From assembly GCA_021793375.1 (NCBI GenBank), contig JAJYSY010000017.1, positions 1 through 40,001 of the forward strand: a stretch of DNA of 40,001 bases, in the 5' to 3' direction. The DNA is from Bacteroidota bacterium. GTDB lineage: Bacteria > Bacteroidota > Bacteroidia > Flavobacteriales > Flavobacteriaceae. Numbering within the stretch: position 1 is the first letter of the stretch; each line of letters starts with the position of its first letter. A program made the translations under genes and the position numbers. Below the pieces are notes generated by a model that saw only the letters and a list, made by a program, of their open reading frames with translations, was not told where the DNA came from and did not search any database. Below, one piece after another: positions 1 to 8,296 of the stretch.

Positions 1-1
1 A

Positions 2-418
2 CCTGAAGTTTTTGATATGTTGAATGGAAAAATTGACTTTGGACAAAATGTAAGGGTTTTCCCTATTTCAAACTGGACAGAATTAGATGTTTGGAATTAT
101 ATCAGAAAAGAAAACATTGAAATTCCCTCCATTTACTTTGCACATAAAAGAAAAGTTTTTGAGAGAGATGGATTAATTTGGACAGCAAACGATAAGGTTG
201 TTTATCGTGAAGAAGATGAAATTGTTACAGAAAAAATTGTTCGTTTCAGAACAGTAGGAGATATGAGTTGCACAGCAGCTGTTGAATCCATGGCTTTTGA
301 TATAAATCAAGTGATAGAAGAAATCAAAAACTCTAATTTATCGGAAAGAGGAGCAAGAATAGATGATAAACGCTCTGAAGCCGCTATGGAAACCAGAAAA
401 CAACAAGGATATTTCTGA
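2..418 (+). CDS. cysD: Sulfate adenylyltransferase subunit 2 (3' part)
   Basis: C-terminal 138 residues of CysD, the PAPS-reductase-like subunit of ATP sulfurylase. With the GTPase CysN it makes adenosine 5'-phosphosulfate from ATP and sulfate in the cytoplasm. The reading frame is open to the window edge, so the start and the nucleotide-binding N-terminus are missing; the family is about 300 residues long. Visible family signatures are VRVFPISNWTELDVW, IYFAHKR and VRFRTVGDMSCTAAVES. The last is the usual CysD C-terminal motif with a G-D-M in place of the enterobacterial G-C-Y. It is followed 27 bp later by cysN on the same strand, the normal operon order. Identification is secure; only the gene's completeness is unknown. 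Confidence 0.95.
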   Translation, partial: PEVFDMLNGKIDFGQNVRVFPISNWTELDVWNYIRKENIEIPSIYFAHKRKVFERDGLIWTANDKVVYREEDEIVTEKIVRFRTVGDMSCTAAVESMAFDINQVIEEIKNSNLSERGARIDDKRSEAAMETRKQQGYF

Positions 419-445
419 TTTGTTCACTAAAATAATTTTTTACAA

Positions 446-1720
446 ATGCAAGAAAATAATATTTTAAAAATTAGTACTTCCGGAAGTGTAGATGATGGAA
501 AATCTACCTTAATTGGAAGAATCTTATACGATACAAATTCATTAAAAAGAGATCAGCTTGAAGCAATAGAAAAAAACAGCAAACAAAAAGGTTATGATTA
601 TTTAGATTTCTCTTTGGCAACAGACGGATTGGTTGCAGAAAGAAAACAAGGAATTACAATTGATGTAGCTCATATTTATTTCTCAACAGAAAAACGTTCT
701 TTTATTATTGCTGATACGCCCGGTCATAAAGAATATACTCGAAATATGATTACCGGAACATCTAATTCAGAAATCTCTCTAATATTAATTGATGCCCGAA
801 ATGGAGTTATTGAACAAACCAAAAGACATTTCTTTATAAACAATCTTTTACGTCTTGAAAACATAGTAGTTGTTGTCAATAAAATGGATTTAATCAATTA
901 TGATGAAAATAAATTTCATAAAATTGTGGAAGATTTTATGAAGCTGACAGAATTAGCTTCTTATAAAACACAGAAAATACACTTTATTCCCATCAGTGCT
1001 TTACACGGAGAAAACGTAGTGGAATCATCTGAAAAATTAAGTTGGTATAAAGGCAAAACTTTATTGCAGTTTTTAGAAGAAATTCAAATCCAACCTTCAA
1101 AAACCAACCAAAGCAGATTTCAAATTCAAAATGTAATTCGCCCAAAAACAGAAAAATATCATGATTTTAGAGGGTATGCAGGAAAATTAAAAGGAGGAGA
1201 ATTAAAAGTAGGAGATAAAATTACAGTTCTTCCTTCTCAAACCAATTCAAAAATCAAAGATATTTATTTTTATAATCAGACCTATAAAAAAGCTCATCCG
1301 GGATCTTCTATCACCATAACTTTAGAAGATGATGTGCAAATAGACAGAGGAGATATGATTGTAAAACAAGATGAATTACCGCTCGAATCAAAACAAATAA
1401 AAGCAGTTGTTTGTTGGATGAATCAAGCTCCACTTGAGAAAAATAGTTTTTATTGGTTGCAACATGGGGTAAAAACCGTAAAATCAAAAATAACTGATAT
1501 AAACTCAAAAATTGATATAGATCAAATGGGGAAAGAACAACAAACCGAGAATCTCAAACTTAATGATTTAGGTCAAATTGAATTGAGGTTGGCTCAACCT
1601 TTATATTTTGATGACTTTAAAAAAAATAAAGATTTGGGAAGTTTTATATTGATTGATATGAAAAGTAATACCACTGCAGGAGTAGGATTTTTTCAAGAAA
1701 ACACTCTTCCGGTAAAATAA
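446..1720 (+). CDS. cysN: Sulfate adenylyltransferase subunit 1, GTPase
   Basis: GTP-hydrolysing subunit of ATP sulfurylase, partner of the upstream CysD. It has a translation-factor GTPase fold: P-loop GSVDDGKST (residues 13-21), D90-T-P-G-H94 (G3) and N145-K-M-D148 (G4). Two beta-barrel domains follow, covering roughly residues 225-420. At 424 residues it is a stand-alone CysN: there is no C-terminal APS kinase (CysC) domain, and it is shorter than the 475-residue E. coli protein. The ATG lies 27 bp after cysD, and the stop codon falls in the loop of a hairpin terminator, so it is the last gene of its operon. A generic EF-Tu-like GTPase is the only alternative, and the cysD neighbour rules that out. 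Confidence 0.96.
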   Translation: MQENNILKISTSGSVDDGKSTLIGRILYDTNSLKRDQLEAIEKNSKQKGYDYLDFSLATDGLVAERKQGITIDVAHIYFSTEKRSFIIADTPGHKEYTRNMITGTSNSEISLILIDARNGVIEQTKRHFFINNLLRLENIVVVVNKMDLINYDENKFHKIVEDFMKLTELASYKTQKIHFIPISALHGENVVESSEKLSWYKGKTLLQFLEEIQIQPSKTNQSRFQIQNVIRPKTEKYHDFRGYAGKLKGGELKVGDKITVLPSQTNSKIKDIYFYNQTYKKAHPGSSITITLEDDVQIDRGDMIVKQDELPLESKQIKAVVCWMNQAPLEKNSFYWLQHGVKTVKSKITDINSKIDIDQMGKEQQTENLKLNDLGQIELRLAQPLYFDDFKKNKDLGSFILIDMKSNTTAGVGFFQENTLPVK

Positions 1721-1734
1721 AACACCGGAAGAGT
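1703..1734. terminator. Bidirectional terminator, cysN / DUF302 gene
   Basis: Perfect 11-bp stem: ACTCTTCCGGT at 1703-1713 pairs with ACCGGAAGAGT at 1724-1734 across a 10-nt loop. The cysN stop codon (1718-1720) lies in the loop. T-rich tracts follow on both strands and the flanking genes converge, so it can serve both. Confidence 0.85.
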
Positions 1735-1745
1735 TTCTCTAATAA

Positions 1746-2135
1746 TTAAAGATTTTTTAAAACAACACTCAACTGATGTTGAACTTCTTCAGCAATGGGT
1801 TTTACTTTTTCATTTTTTACTGCTTGCATTGCTTTTAAAGGATTCATTGCAGAAACTTCAACATTTCCATCTCCTAAATCTCTCAGCGTTACATTACAAG
1901 GAAGTAAAGTGCTGATATGAGGTTCAACAGAAATAATCTTATCTGCATAAACCGGACTACAAGCGCCTAAAATAAGATGAGGCAAATATTCCTTATTCAA
2001 CTTTTTCTTCATAGTTTTTTGAATGTCAATTTCTGTAAGCACACCAAAACCTACTTTTTTTAACTCTTCCTCAACTTTTGGACGCAATTTTTCTACCGTG
2101 GTGTTTGCTATAATTTTTGATTGATAATAATTCAT
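1746..2135 (-). CDS. DUF302 domain protein
   Basis: A 129-residue protein that appears to be a single DUF302 domain. The typical features are the LGACSPVYADKII segment followed by a hydrophobic strand and LLPCNVTLRDLGDGNVEVSAMNP, plus a helical N-terminus that starts with a thioester-free alpha/beta fold. DUF302 proteins have no established activity; some bind haem or copper or accompany stress genes. There is no signal peptide, so it is probably cytoplasmic. It is transcribed alone, convergent with cysN and divergent from the RtcB gene, so the neighbours do not point to a pathway. The family call is confident; the function is unknown. Confidence 0.85.
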   Translation of the reverse strand: MNYYQSKIIANTTVEKLRPKVEEELKKVGFGVLTEIDIQKTMKKKLNKEYLPHLILGACSPVYADKIISVEPHISTLLPCNVTLRDLGDGNVEVSAMNPLKAMQAVKNEKVKPIAEEVQHQLSVVLKNL

Positions 2136-2275
2136 AATTTAAAATGTTTTATCCGTAATTCTAATATTTAAAATTAAGAAAACCATATTTGGCTTATCGT
2201 AACTTTTGTTACACATAACGATTTGATTATTTTTTCAATCGAATTAAATTGCTTATATTATATAGTCGATTAAGA

Positions 2276-2282
2276 AGAGGTG
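2276..2282 (+). promoter_or_regulatory. Shine-Dalgarno-like site before the RtcB gene
   Basis: AGAGGTG lies 7 nt before the ATG at 2290. Most starts in this window lack any purine-rich ribosome-binding site, as is normal in Flavobacteriia, so this one stands out. It supports the chosen start. Confidence 0.55.
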
Positions 2283-2289
2283 AAAAATT

Positions 2290-3450
2290 ATGATACAAAA
2301 AATAGAAACAGAAAAACTACCCATAAAACTTTGGTTGAAAGACTTGGAGGAAGGAGCTTTACAACAAGCTAAAGATTTGGCAAATTTACCTATTGCTTTT
2401 AGACATATTGCCATAATGCCGGATTCTCATCAAGGATATGGAATGCCAATCGGTGGGATTTTAGCTACAAAAGATGCAATTATTCCCAATGCAGTTGGCG
2501 TAGATATTGGTTGTGGAATGTGTTCTTTAAGAACCAATCTCAAAGAAATTGACAGAGATGATTTAAAGAAAATATTAGGAAAAACCAGAAAAACTATTCC
2601 GGTGGGATTTAAACATCATAAACAAGCGCAAGAGGAATCTTGGATGCCGAATATAGACAGGAAAAACTTACCTATTGTTAATCAACAATATGAAAAAGGA
2701 AGATACCAAGTGGGAACTTTAGGAGGAGGAAATCACTTTGTGGAAATCCAAAAAGGTTCAGACGGATATATTTGGATAATGGTGCATTCCGGATCAAGAA
2801 ATATTGGTTATACCGTGGCAAATCATTACCACAAAAAAGCAGTGGAAGAAACCAAAAAAAGAGGAGATAAAAATGTTCCAAAAGATTTATCTTATTTTGA
2901 AAGAGGATCTGAAAACTTTGATAATTATCTCAATGAAATGAATTATTGTATTGAATTTGCTTTGCAAAACAGAAAACTGATGATGGAAAGAGTAAAGAAA
3001 GCCTTTCAAGAAGTTTTTCCGAAAGTAGAATTTTCTCACTTCATCAATAAACCACATAATTTTGCAGCAGTAGAAGAACATTTTGGAGAAAAATTAATCG
3101 TTCACAGAAAAGGAGCCACGCGAGCAGAAAAAGAAGAGTGGGGAATGATTCCCGGTTCGCAAGGAACAAAATCTTATTTGGTGAAAGGAAAAGGAAATCC
3201 ACTGTCTTTTAACTCTTGTTCGCATGGCGCAGGACGAGTGATGAGCAGAGCAAAAGCCAGAAAAACATTAAGCCTTAAAGAAGAAGTTGCACAGTTGAAA
3301 AAACAAGGAGTTTTGCATGCCTTAAGACATAAAAAAGATTTAGATGAAGCTCCGAGTTCTTATAAAAATATTGAAGAAGTAATGTCTCAGCAAAAAGATT
3401 TAATTTCCATAGAAGTGGAATTACAACCTTTGGCAGTGATGAAAGCTTAA
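2290..3450 (+). CDS. rtcB: RtcB family RNA ligase
   Basis: RNA 3'-terminal phosphate / 5'-OH ligase of the RtcB family. It joins 2',3'-cyclic phosphate ends to 5'-hydroxyl ends through a GMP-histidine intermediate, with Mn2+ and GTP. The 386-residue sequence carries the catalytic set: VGVDIGCGM with metal ligands D72 and C75, GGGNHFVEI, VHSGSRNIG, HRKGATRA, and SCSHGAGR with H312 as the likely guanylylated histidine. It is shorter than E. coli RtcB (408 residues) but no motif is missing. It stands alone, preceded by a Shine-Dalgarno-like AGAGGTG and followed by a strong terminator. No archease or RtcA neighbour is seen. It could be a tRNA or rRNA repair enzyme; its substrate cannot be told from the sequence. 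Confidence 0.93.
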   Translation: MIQKIETEKLPIKLWLKDLEEGALQQAKDLANLPIAFRHIAIMPDSHQGYGMPIGGILATKDAIIPNAVGVDIGCGMCSLRTNLKEIDRDDLKKILGKTRKTIPVGFKHHKQAQEESWMPNIDRKNLPIVNQQYEKGRYQVGTLGGGNHFVEIQKGSDGYIWIMVHSGSRNIGYTVANHYHKKAVEETKKRGDKNVPKDLSYFERGSENFDNYLNEMNYCIEFALQNRKLMMERVKKAFQEVFPKVEFSHFINKPHNFAAVEEHFGEKLIVHRKGATRAEKEEWGMIPGSQGTKSYLVKGKGNPLSFNSCSHGAGRVMSRAKARKTLSLKEEVAQLKKQGVLHALRHKKDLDEAPSSYKNIEEVMSQQKDLISIEVELQPLAVMKA

Positions 3451-3472
3451 GTTTTTTTGAATAAATTATTTT

Positions 3473-3515
3473 CCCTTTAAAACAATTGATAAATTTGTTT
3501 TGAAGGGATTTTTTT
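3473..3515 (+). terminator. Terminator after rtcB
   Basis: 13-bp stem with one G-T wobble: CCCTTTAAAACAA at 3473-3485 pairs with TTGTTTTGAAGGG at 3495-3507 across a 9-nt loop. A run of seven T residues follows (3509-3515). This is a classic intrinsic terminator. Confidence 0.88.
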
Positions 3516-3569
3516 ATAAAAAAACACTTGCTTTTTAAAGCTTCAACTTTAAAATCATTTGCTTTTTTA

Positions 3570-3577
3570 TATCTTCG
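3570..3577 (+). promoter_or_regulatory. Likely -7 element of recG
   Basis: TATCTTCG is a one-mismatch match to TANNTTTG. It ends only 5 nt before the recG ATG at 3583. No convincing -33 TTG is present at 17-19 nt. If used, the transcript would begin at or next to the start codon. Confidence 0.45.
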
Positions 3578-3582
3578 TTTTT

Positions 3583-5685
3583 ATGAAAGTTGATCGTCTT
3601 CAAACTCCGGTAGATTACCTCAAAGGTGTAGGCCCAAATCGTGCAGATTTGCTGAGAAAAGAATTGGGAATCCATACTTATCAAGATTTGTTGAATCTTT
3701 TTCCCAATCGATATATCGACAGGACAAAGTATTACAAAATCAGAGAATTACAACAAACTTCTGCTGAAGTACAAATTGTTGGAAAAATTATTCATCTAAA
3801 AACCATAGGACAAAAAAGAGGAAAACGCTTGGTGGCAACTTTTATGGATGACACCGGAAAAATGGAATTGGTTTGGTTTAGAGGACATAAATGGATTGCA
3901 GAAAGTTTAAAAATAAATGAACCTTATGTAATTTTTGGAAAACTAAACTTTTTTAATGGTGTTTTTAGTATGCCCCACCCGGATATGGAATTACTAAAAG
4001 ATCATAAATCCGGAATTCAACAGGTTTTACAACCTGTTTATCCTTCTACAGAAAAACTGAGCAAAAAAATCAGCAATAAAAGCATTATAAAAATTATGCA
4101 AAATGCTTTTATGGAAAGCAAAAATTCTTTTTATGAAACTTTGCCGGATTCCATCAGAAAACAATATAAGTTGATTTCCAGAGCTGAAGCGATGTTTAAT
4201 ATTCATTTTCCGCAATCTACAGCATTATTAAAAAAAGCAGAAAGCAGATTAAAATTTGAAGAACTTTTTTATTTACAACTTCAACTGATTCGAAAAAATA
4301 TTTTACGAAAGCAAAAAATAAAAGGATATGCTTTTGAAAAAGTAGGAGGTTTTTTTAATGATTTTTATAAAAATCATCTTCCTTTTGAATTGACAAATGC
4401 TCAAAAACGGGTGATTAAAGAAATCAGAAAAGATTTGGGCAGCGGTGCACAAATGAACAGATTATTGCAAGGAGATGTAGGTTCAGGAAAAACTATTGTG
4501 GCTTTTATGACTTGTTTGTTGGCAATAGACAACGGATTTCAAGCTTGTATAATGGCACCCACAGAGATTTTGGCAATTCAGCATTATAACGGATTAAAAG
4601 AATATGGAGATGCTTTGGGAATAAAACTGAGTTTGCTCACCGGATCTACAAAAAAATCTGACAGAAAAATTCTGCATGAAAATTTAAGAGAAGGAGAAAT
4701 AAACATTTTAATTGGAACTCATGCGTTGATTGAAGACAAAGTTGTTTTTAAAAACTTAGGCTTGGCAATTATTGATGAACAACACCGTTTTGGCGTAGCC
4801 CAAAGAGCAAAACTGTGGAAGAAAAATAATTTACCTCCCAATGTTTTGGTGATGACGGCAACACCCATTCCCAGAACATTAGCCATGAGTTTGTATGGAG
4901 ATTTGGATATTTCTGTGATAGATGAATTACCACCGGGAAGAAAACCCATAAAAACAGTTCATCGTTATGACAAAAACAGATTAAAAGTACAAGCTTTTAT
5001 GCGAGAAGAAATCGCTAAAGGCAGACAAATCTATATTGTTTATCCATTAATTGAAGAAAGTCAAATGATGGATTACAAAGATTTACAAGATGGATATGAA
5101 AGCATTTCAAGAGATTTTCCAAAACCGGAATATCAAGTTTCTGTGGTTCATGGAAAAATGAAGCCTGCCGACAAGGATTTTGAAATGGATAGATTTGCCC
5201 AAGGGAAAACCCAGATTATGGTAGCCACAACAGTAATAGAAGTAGGCGTGAATGTTCCCAATGCAAGTGTGATGATTATAGAAAGTGCAGAAAGATTTGG
5301 TTTGTCGCAACTTCATCAATTAAGAGGAAGGGTAGGAAGAGGAGCAGAGCAGAGTTATTGTATTTTGATGACAAGTCATAAATTATCTAAAGACAGTCAA
5401 ACCAGAATTCAAACTATGACATCTACCAATGATGGCTTTAAAATTGCAGAAGTAGATTTAAAACTCCGCGGTCCCGGAGATATTATGGGAACACAACAAA
5501 GCGGAGTGTTGAATTTGAAAATCGCAGATATCGTAACAGATAATGCAATTTTAAAAGCTGCCCGACAATATGCTCATCATATTTTAAAAATAGATCCAAA
5601 TCTTCAAAAACCAGAACATCATATGGTAAATCACACCTATAGTATGTTAGTAAAACACAAAAATATCTGGAATTATATCAGCTAA
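3583..5685 (+). CDS. recG: ATP-dependent DNA helicase RecG
   Basis: 700-residue superfamily 2 helicase that reverses stalled replication forks and branch-migrates Holliday junctions. An N-terminal wedge (OB-fold) domain begins at VDYLKGVGPNRADLLRKELG. Helicase motifs follow: motif I GDVGSGKT, the RecG-specific DEQHRFG box, TATPIPRTLA (motif III), then TTVIEVGVNVPNA and QLRGRVGRG in the C-terminal lobe. The frame is open 24 nt upstream to an ATG at 3559, but MKVDRLQTPVDYLKGVG at 3583 matches usual RecG N-termini, so 3583 is preferred. It is transcribed alone, between the rtcB terminator and a bidirectional terminator. The length and motif set are complete. Confidence 0.97.
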   Translation: MKVDRLQTPVDYLKGVGPNRADLLRKELGIHTYQDLLNLFPNRYIDRTKYYKIRELQQTSAEVQIVGKIIHLKTIGQKRGKRLVATFMDDTGKMELVWFRGHKWIAESLKINEPYVIFGKLNFFNGVFSMPHPDMELLKDHKSGIQQVLQPVYPSTEKLSKKISNKSIIKIMQNAFMESKNSFYETLPDSIRKQYKLISRAEAMFNIHFPQSTALLKKAESRLKFEELFYLQLQLIRKNILRKQKIKGYAFEKVGGFFNDFYKNHLPFELTNAQKRVIKEIRKDLGSGAQMNRLLQGDVGSGKTIVAFMTCLLAIDNGFQACIMAPTEILAIQHYNGLKEYGDALGIKLSLLTGSTKKSDRKILHENLREGEINILIGTHALIEDKVVFKNLGLAIIDEQHRFGVAQRAKLWKKNNLPPNVLVMTATPIPRTLAMSLYGDLDISVIDELPPGRKPIKTVHRYDKNRLKVQAFMREEIAKGRQIYIVYPLIEESQMMDYKDLQDGYESISRDFPKPEYQVSVVHGKMKPADKDFEMDRFAQGKTQIMVATTVIEVGVNVPNASVMIIESAERFGLSQLHQLRGRVGRGAEQSYCILMTSHKLSKDSQTRIQTMTSTNDGFKIAEVDLKLRGPGDIMGTQQSGVLNLKIADIVTDNAILKAARQYAHHILKIDPNLQKPEHHMVNHTYSMLVKHKNIWNYIS

Positions 5686-5686
5686 A

Positions 5687-5720
5687 AAAAACCTGAAAAT
5701 TTTGAAGTTTTCAGGTTTTT
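5687..5720. terminator. Bidirectional terminator, recG / nucleoid protein gene
   Basis: Perfect 13-bp stem: AAAAACCTGAAAA at 5687-5699 pairs with TTTTCAGGTTTTT at 5708-5720 across an 8-nt loop. The A-tract on one side and the T-tract on the other let it act for both convergent genes. Confidence 0.88.
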
Positions 5721-5727
5721 AAATTCT

Positions 5728-6786
5728 TTATTTCTTTTCTTCTTTGTTGAAATAAACCAAATAATAATACATTTCTCTTTCCGGATCCCAACCTTTTTCA
5801 ATGAATTTTTCTGCACTTTCAGGATTTACAAAATCTAATTTTATTTGAACATTGGTATCTAAATTAATCACACTTTTAATCTTTTTTCGTGCTGCGCTCA
5901 CCGCTGTGTTTGAAACGGGAAATTGCGTGAGATCTTCAATCTTAAATTTTGGAGCTTTATCAGCTTTATAATGATGAAATTCTGGAATTAAATCAGGATT
6001 ATCAATAACTTCATTTAAAAATTTCGACTCTTCAAAATTATCATTTTGTGCAAAATGATTTACAGCTCTGTTCATAAAAAGAACTTCTTGCTGTTTGTCT
6101 TCTGCAGGAAAAACAACATCTTTAGCAAAATTCTGACAAAATTTTAAATAACTTTTTGTGTTGAAATTTTCATCTGCAAAAACATCAACTCCTAAAAAGT
6201 TTTCTAACCAATATTTGGTGTCATACTTATTGGAATCAACAGACAAAACTTTATAACCATCATCTTTATTGGTATTAAAAATCATAGCTCCTTTATCCAG
6301 TTTATTAAGATTTACGCCTTGCTGCAAAAGAATATCTAAATTGTTTTCTTTTTCTCTAAACTGTAAAAAATCATGTTTTAACTCTGATTTGAAAATTCCC
6401 AAAGCTTGTGTACTTTCATTATCGATTAAAATATTTTCAAAAAATACCACATAAACTTCTCCGGACTTGATGTGCGGATGTTGAGATTCATCAAAAAGTA
6501 AACGCGCTATTTTTTGAGAATTCTCATGTGCTCGATTTGGATTGTTGAAAGTAGCATTTGCTAAATTATACAACTCATGAAATTCTAAATCCGTTTCATG
6601 AACAAACTGATAATAGTTTTCTTCTTTATCTCGAAAAGGTTTTAAAAAATATTCTTTTAATAAAGCATGAAGTTCATCATTAACCGGATAAGCTTCTTCA
6701 GAAATAAAAATTCCTTCATTTCTACTTTTATTACCCACTCGGTGAACAGATAAAGACTCAATTTGTGCAGGATGCAGATTCAACAT
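5728..6786 (-). CDS. Nucleoid-associated protein, NdpA/YejK family
   Basis: 352-residue protein of the 37-kDa nucleoid-associated family (PF04245, E. coli YejK/NdpA), which binds chromosomal DNA. Recognisable parts are IESLSVHRVGNKSRNEGIF at the N-terminus, SQKIARLLFDESQHPHIKSGE near residue 95 and GEVYVVFFENILID. The C-terminal third is the less conserved oligomerisation part. It is cytosolic, with no signal peptide or membrane segment. It is transcribed alone, with a perfect -7 element about 33 nt upstream of its start, and shares a bidirectional terminator with recG. Placing it next to recG may be chance, since the genes converge. The family call is secure; its role in this organism is not shown. 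Confidence 0.88.
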   Translation of the reverse strand: MLNLHPAQIESLSVHRVGNKSRNEGIFISEEAYPVNDELHALLKEYFLKPFRDKEENYYQFVHETDLEFHELYNLANATFNNPNRAHENSQKIARLLFDESQHPHIKSGEVYVVFFENILIDNESTQALGIFKSELKHDFLQFREKENNLDILLQQGVNLNKLDKGAMIFNTNKDDGYKVLSVDSNKYDTKYWLENFLGVDVFADENFNTKSYLKFCQNFAKDVVFPAEDKQQEVLFMNRAVNHFAQNDNFEESKFLNEVIDNPDLIPEFHHYKADKAPKFKIEDLTQFPVSNTAVSAARKKIKSVINLDTNVQIKLDFVNPESAEKFIEKGWDPEREMYYYLVYFNKEEKK

Positions 6787-6818
6787 AGTTTATAAATATT
6801 ACTTCTTTTAAGAAAATG

Positions 6819-6826
6819 CAAATTTA
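6819..6826 (-). promoter_or_regulatory. -7 element of the nucleoid-associated protein gene
   Basis: TAAATTTG on the minus strand is an exact TANNTTTG, 32 nt before the start codon at 6786. No -33 TTG is seen at the right spacing. Confidence 0.5.
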
Positions 6827-6971
6827 AGGAATTCAAAACGATGTTTTAAAAGACTTCAAGAAATTATTTATCCACATAAAAAGCTTGTTTTTAGCTGTTG
6901 TTTTAAATGTTTTTGTGATTTGAAGTGATTCTTTAATTAAAAAATATTAAATTTAAATTTTAAGATATAAT

Positions 6972-7415
6972 ATGAAGGCGTTTTTTTTACTCACAGGAAT
7001 TTTGTTGTTTTTCCAAGTAAATAGTCAAAATCTATTAGAAGAAACTTTTAAAGGTTGTGATACAGAAAAATTTGTAATCGAAAGCGATTCGATTAGTATT
7101 CATCCTATTGAGGATTTTTTAGATGTTTTTTCAGAAAATATAGATATTGAAATTATTAAAGAAATCCAAGGAGTTCTTTTTCTTCAAATATTAGTAGATA
7201 AAGAAGGAAAATCTTGTTTGATAAGTGTAGATAATCAAACTAATGTTCCCACAAATCAACTTTATTTAAAAGAAATGGTTGATGAAAGATTATTTTGGCA
7301 AAGACCCAAAGAAAAGATTTCTGTAATGTTTGGTTTAAACTTTCAGGATGAATTTGTTAATTATGTAAGAGTAGGATTAGATGCAAACAAAGGATTTCAT
7401 CCTATAGAAGAATAA
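6972..7415 (+). CDS. Hypothetical secreted protein, TonB-C-terminus-like
   Basis: 147-residue protein that I do not recognise. Residues 1-19 form a signal peptide ending VNSQ, so the protein is exported. The middle, GVLFLQILVDKEGKSCLIS, resembles the beta strands of TonB C-terminal domains (hydrophobic strand, D/G turn, conserved G-x-x), and the final third fits the same alpha/beta pattern, but no TonB transmembrane anchor or Pro-rich linker exists. A periplasmic protein with a TonB-C-like fold is therefore an inference. It stands alone between the divergent nucleoid-protein gene and the carbonic anhydrase gene. An AT-rich hairpin at 7454-7475 may end its transcript. Confidence 0.7.
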   Translation: MKAFFLLTGILLFFQVNSQNLLEETFKGCDTEKFVIESDSISIHPIEDFLDVFSENIDIEIIKEIQGVLFLQILVDKEGKSCLISVDNQTNVPTNQLYLKEMVDERLFWQRPKEKISVMFGLNFQDEFVNYVRVGLDANKGFHPIEE

Positions 7416-7453
7416 AATTAAAATCTATTAACTCTCATCAAAACAGCATATTA

Positions 7454-7475
7454 AAGAAATAATAGTATTTCTTTC
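7454..7475 (+). terminator. Weak AT-rich hairpin after the secreted protein gene
   Basis: AAAGAAATA at 7454-7462 pairs perfectly with TATTTCTTT at 7467-7475 across ATAG. It has little GC and no long T-run directly after it, so its terminator role is only possible. Confidence 0.4.
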
Positions 7476-7519
7476 ATTTAAAAAAAGAAAAATTTGCTTT
7501 TAAAATTTTAGAAAAGCTA

Positions 7520-7527
7520 TAAATTTG
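7520..7527 (+). promoter_or_regulatory. -7 element of the carbonic anhydrase gene
   Basis: TAAATTTG is an exact TANNTTTG ending 20 nt before the ATG. A TTG occurs at 7495-7497 but with a 22-nt spacer, longer than the usual 17-19. Confidence 0.55.
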
Positions 7528-7547
7528 CTTGAAATAATTACCAAAAA

Positions 7548-8186
7548 ATGGGAGCAAAATTTTACAAAAAATTAAAAGATGGCAATAAAGCCTGGGTAAA
7601 AGATAAAACAGATAATGATCCTGAGTTTTTTAAAAGATTAGCCAAAGAACAACGTCCTCCAGCTTTTATAATTGGTTGTGCAGATAGTCGTGTTCCGGTT
7701 ACAGACGTGATTGGAGCAGATGCAGGAGAGCTTTTTGTGCAGAGAAACATCGCTAATATGGTAGTGCATTCTGATATGAATATGTTGAGTGTATTGGAAT
7801 TTGCTGTAAATGTTTTAAACGTTCCACATATTATTGTTTGCGGACATTATGGTTGTGGTGGAGTCAAAGCAGCAATGGACAGCAATGTAGTGGGGTTGAT
7901 AGACAATTGGCTGGGACACATCAAAGATGTTTTTAGAATTCATGAAAAAGAAATAAAAAGCATTGAAGATCCTAAACTGAGATATGCACGTTGTGTAGAA
8001 TTAAACGTAAAAGAACAAGTTTATAATTTAGGAACCACAAAAATAGTTCAAAATGCTTGGCGACAAGGAAAAGAATTAAAAATACACGGATGGGTGTATG
8101 ACTTAGAAACCGGATTAATCAATGATTTAGGAATAGATTTAGGAAGTCAAAACGATATTAGTGATATTTATAGATTTAAATTTTAA
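7548..8186 (+). CDS. Beta-class carbonic anhydrase
   Basis: 212-residue zinc enzyme that interconverts CO2 and bicarbonate. All active-site residues of the beta class are present: C44 and the D46-x-R48 dyad in IIGCADSRVP, and H100 and C103 in VCGHYGCGG. The spacing between the zinc ligands (C44, H100, C103) is standard. There is no signal peptide, so it acts in the cytoplasm, probably supplying bicarbonate for carboxylations. It is a single-gene unit with its own -7 element at 7520-7527 and a strong terminator at 8209-8255. It is similar in length to E. coli Can (220). A family member without enzymatic activity is unlikely, given the intact ligands. Confidence 0.95.
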   Translation: MGAKFYKKLKDGNKAWVKDKTDNDPEFFKRLAKEQRPPAFIIGCADSRVPVTDVIGADAGELFVQRNIANMVVHSDMNMLSVLEFAVNVLNVPHIIVCGHYGCGGVKAAMDSNVVGLIDNWLGHIKDVFRIHEKEIKSIEDPKLRYARCVELNVKEQVYNLGTTKIVQNAWRQGKELKIHGWVYDLETGLINDLGIDLGSQNDISDIYRFKF

Positions 8187-8208
8187 AAATATTTTAAAGT
8201 GAAAATCA

Positions 8209-8255
8209 AAAAATGGGATTGACTAAAATTATTAAAAAAGTTAATCCCATTTTTT
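8209..8255 (+). terminator. Terminator after carbonic anhydrase gene
   Basis: A stem of about 15 bp with one wobble joins AAAATGGGATTGACT (from 8210) with AGTTAATCCCATTTT (from 8239). A T-run follows to 8255. Confidence 0.88.
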
Positions 8256-8271
8256 ATTATAGATATTCCCT

Positions 8272-8279
8272 TATTTTTG
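8272..8279 (+). promoter_or_regulatory. -7 element of the surE-lpxB operon
   Basis: TATTTTTG is an exact TANNTTTG, 17 nt upstream of the surE ATG and just after the preceding terminator. The -33 position has no TTG. Confidence 0.5.
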
Positions 8280-8296
8280 TAGATTAAATTTAAAAT

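Noticed and set aside
3559..3582. RecG start at 3559
   Set aside because: The extra 8 residues (MLFYIFVF) are not seen in RecG proteins and the -7 element lies inside them.
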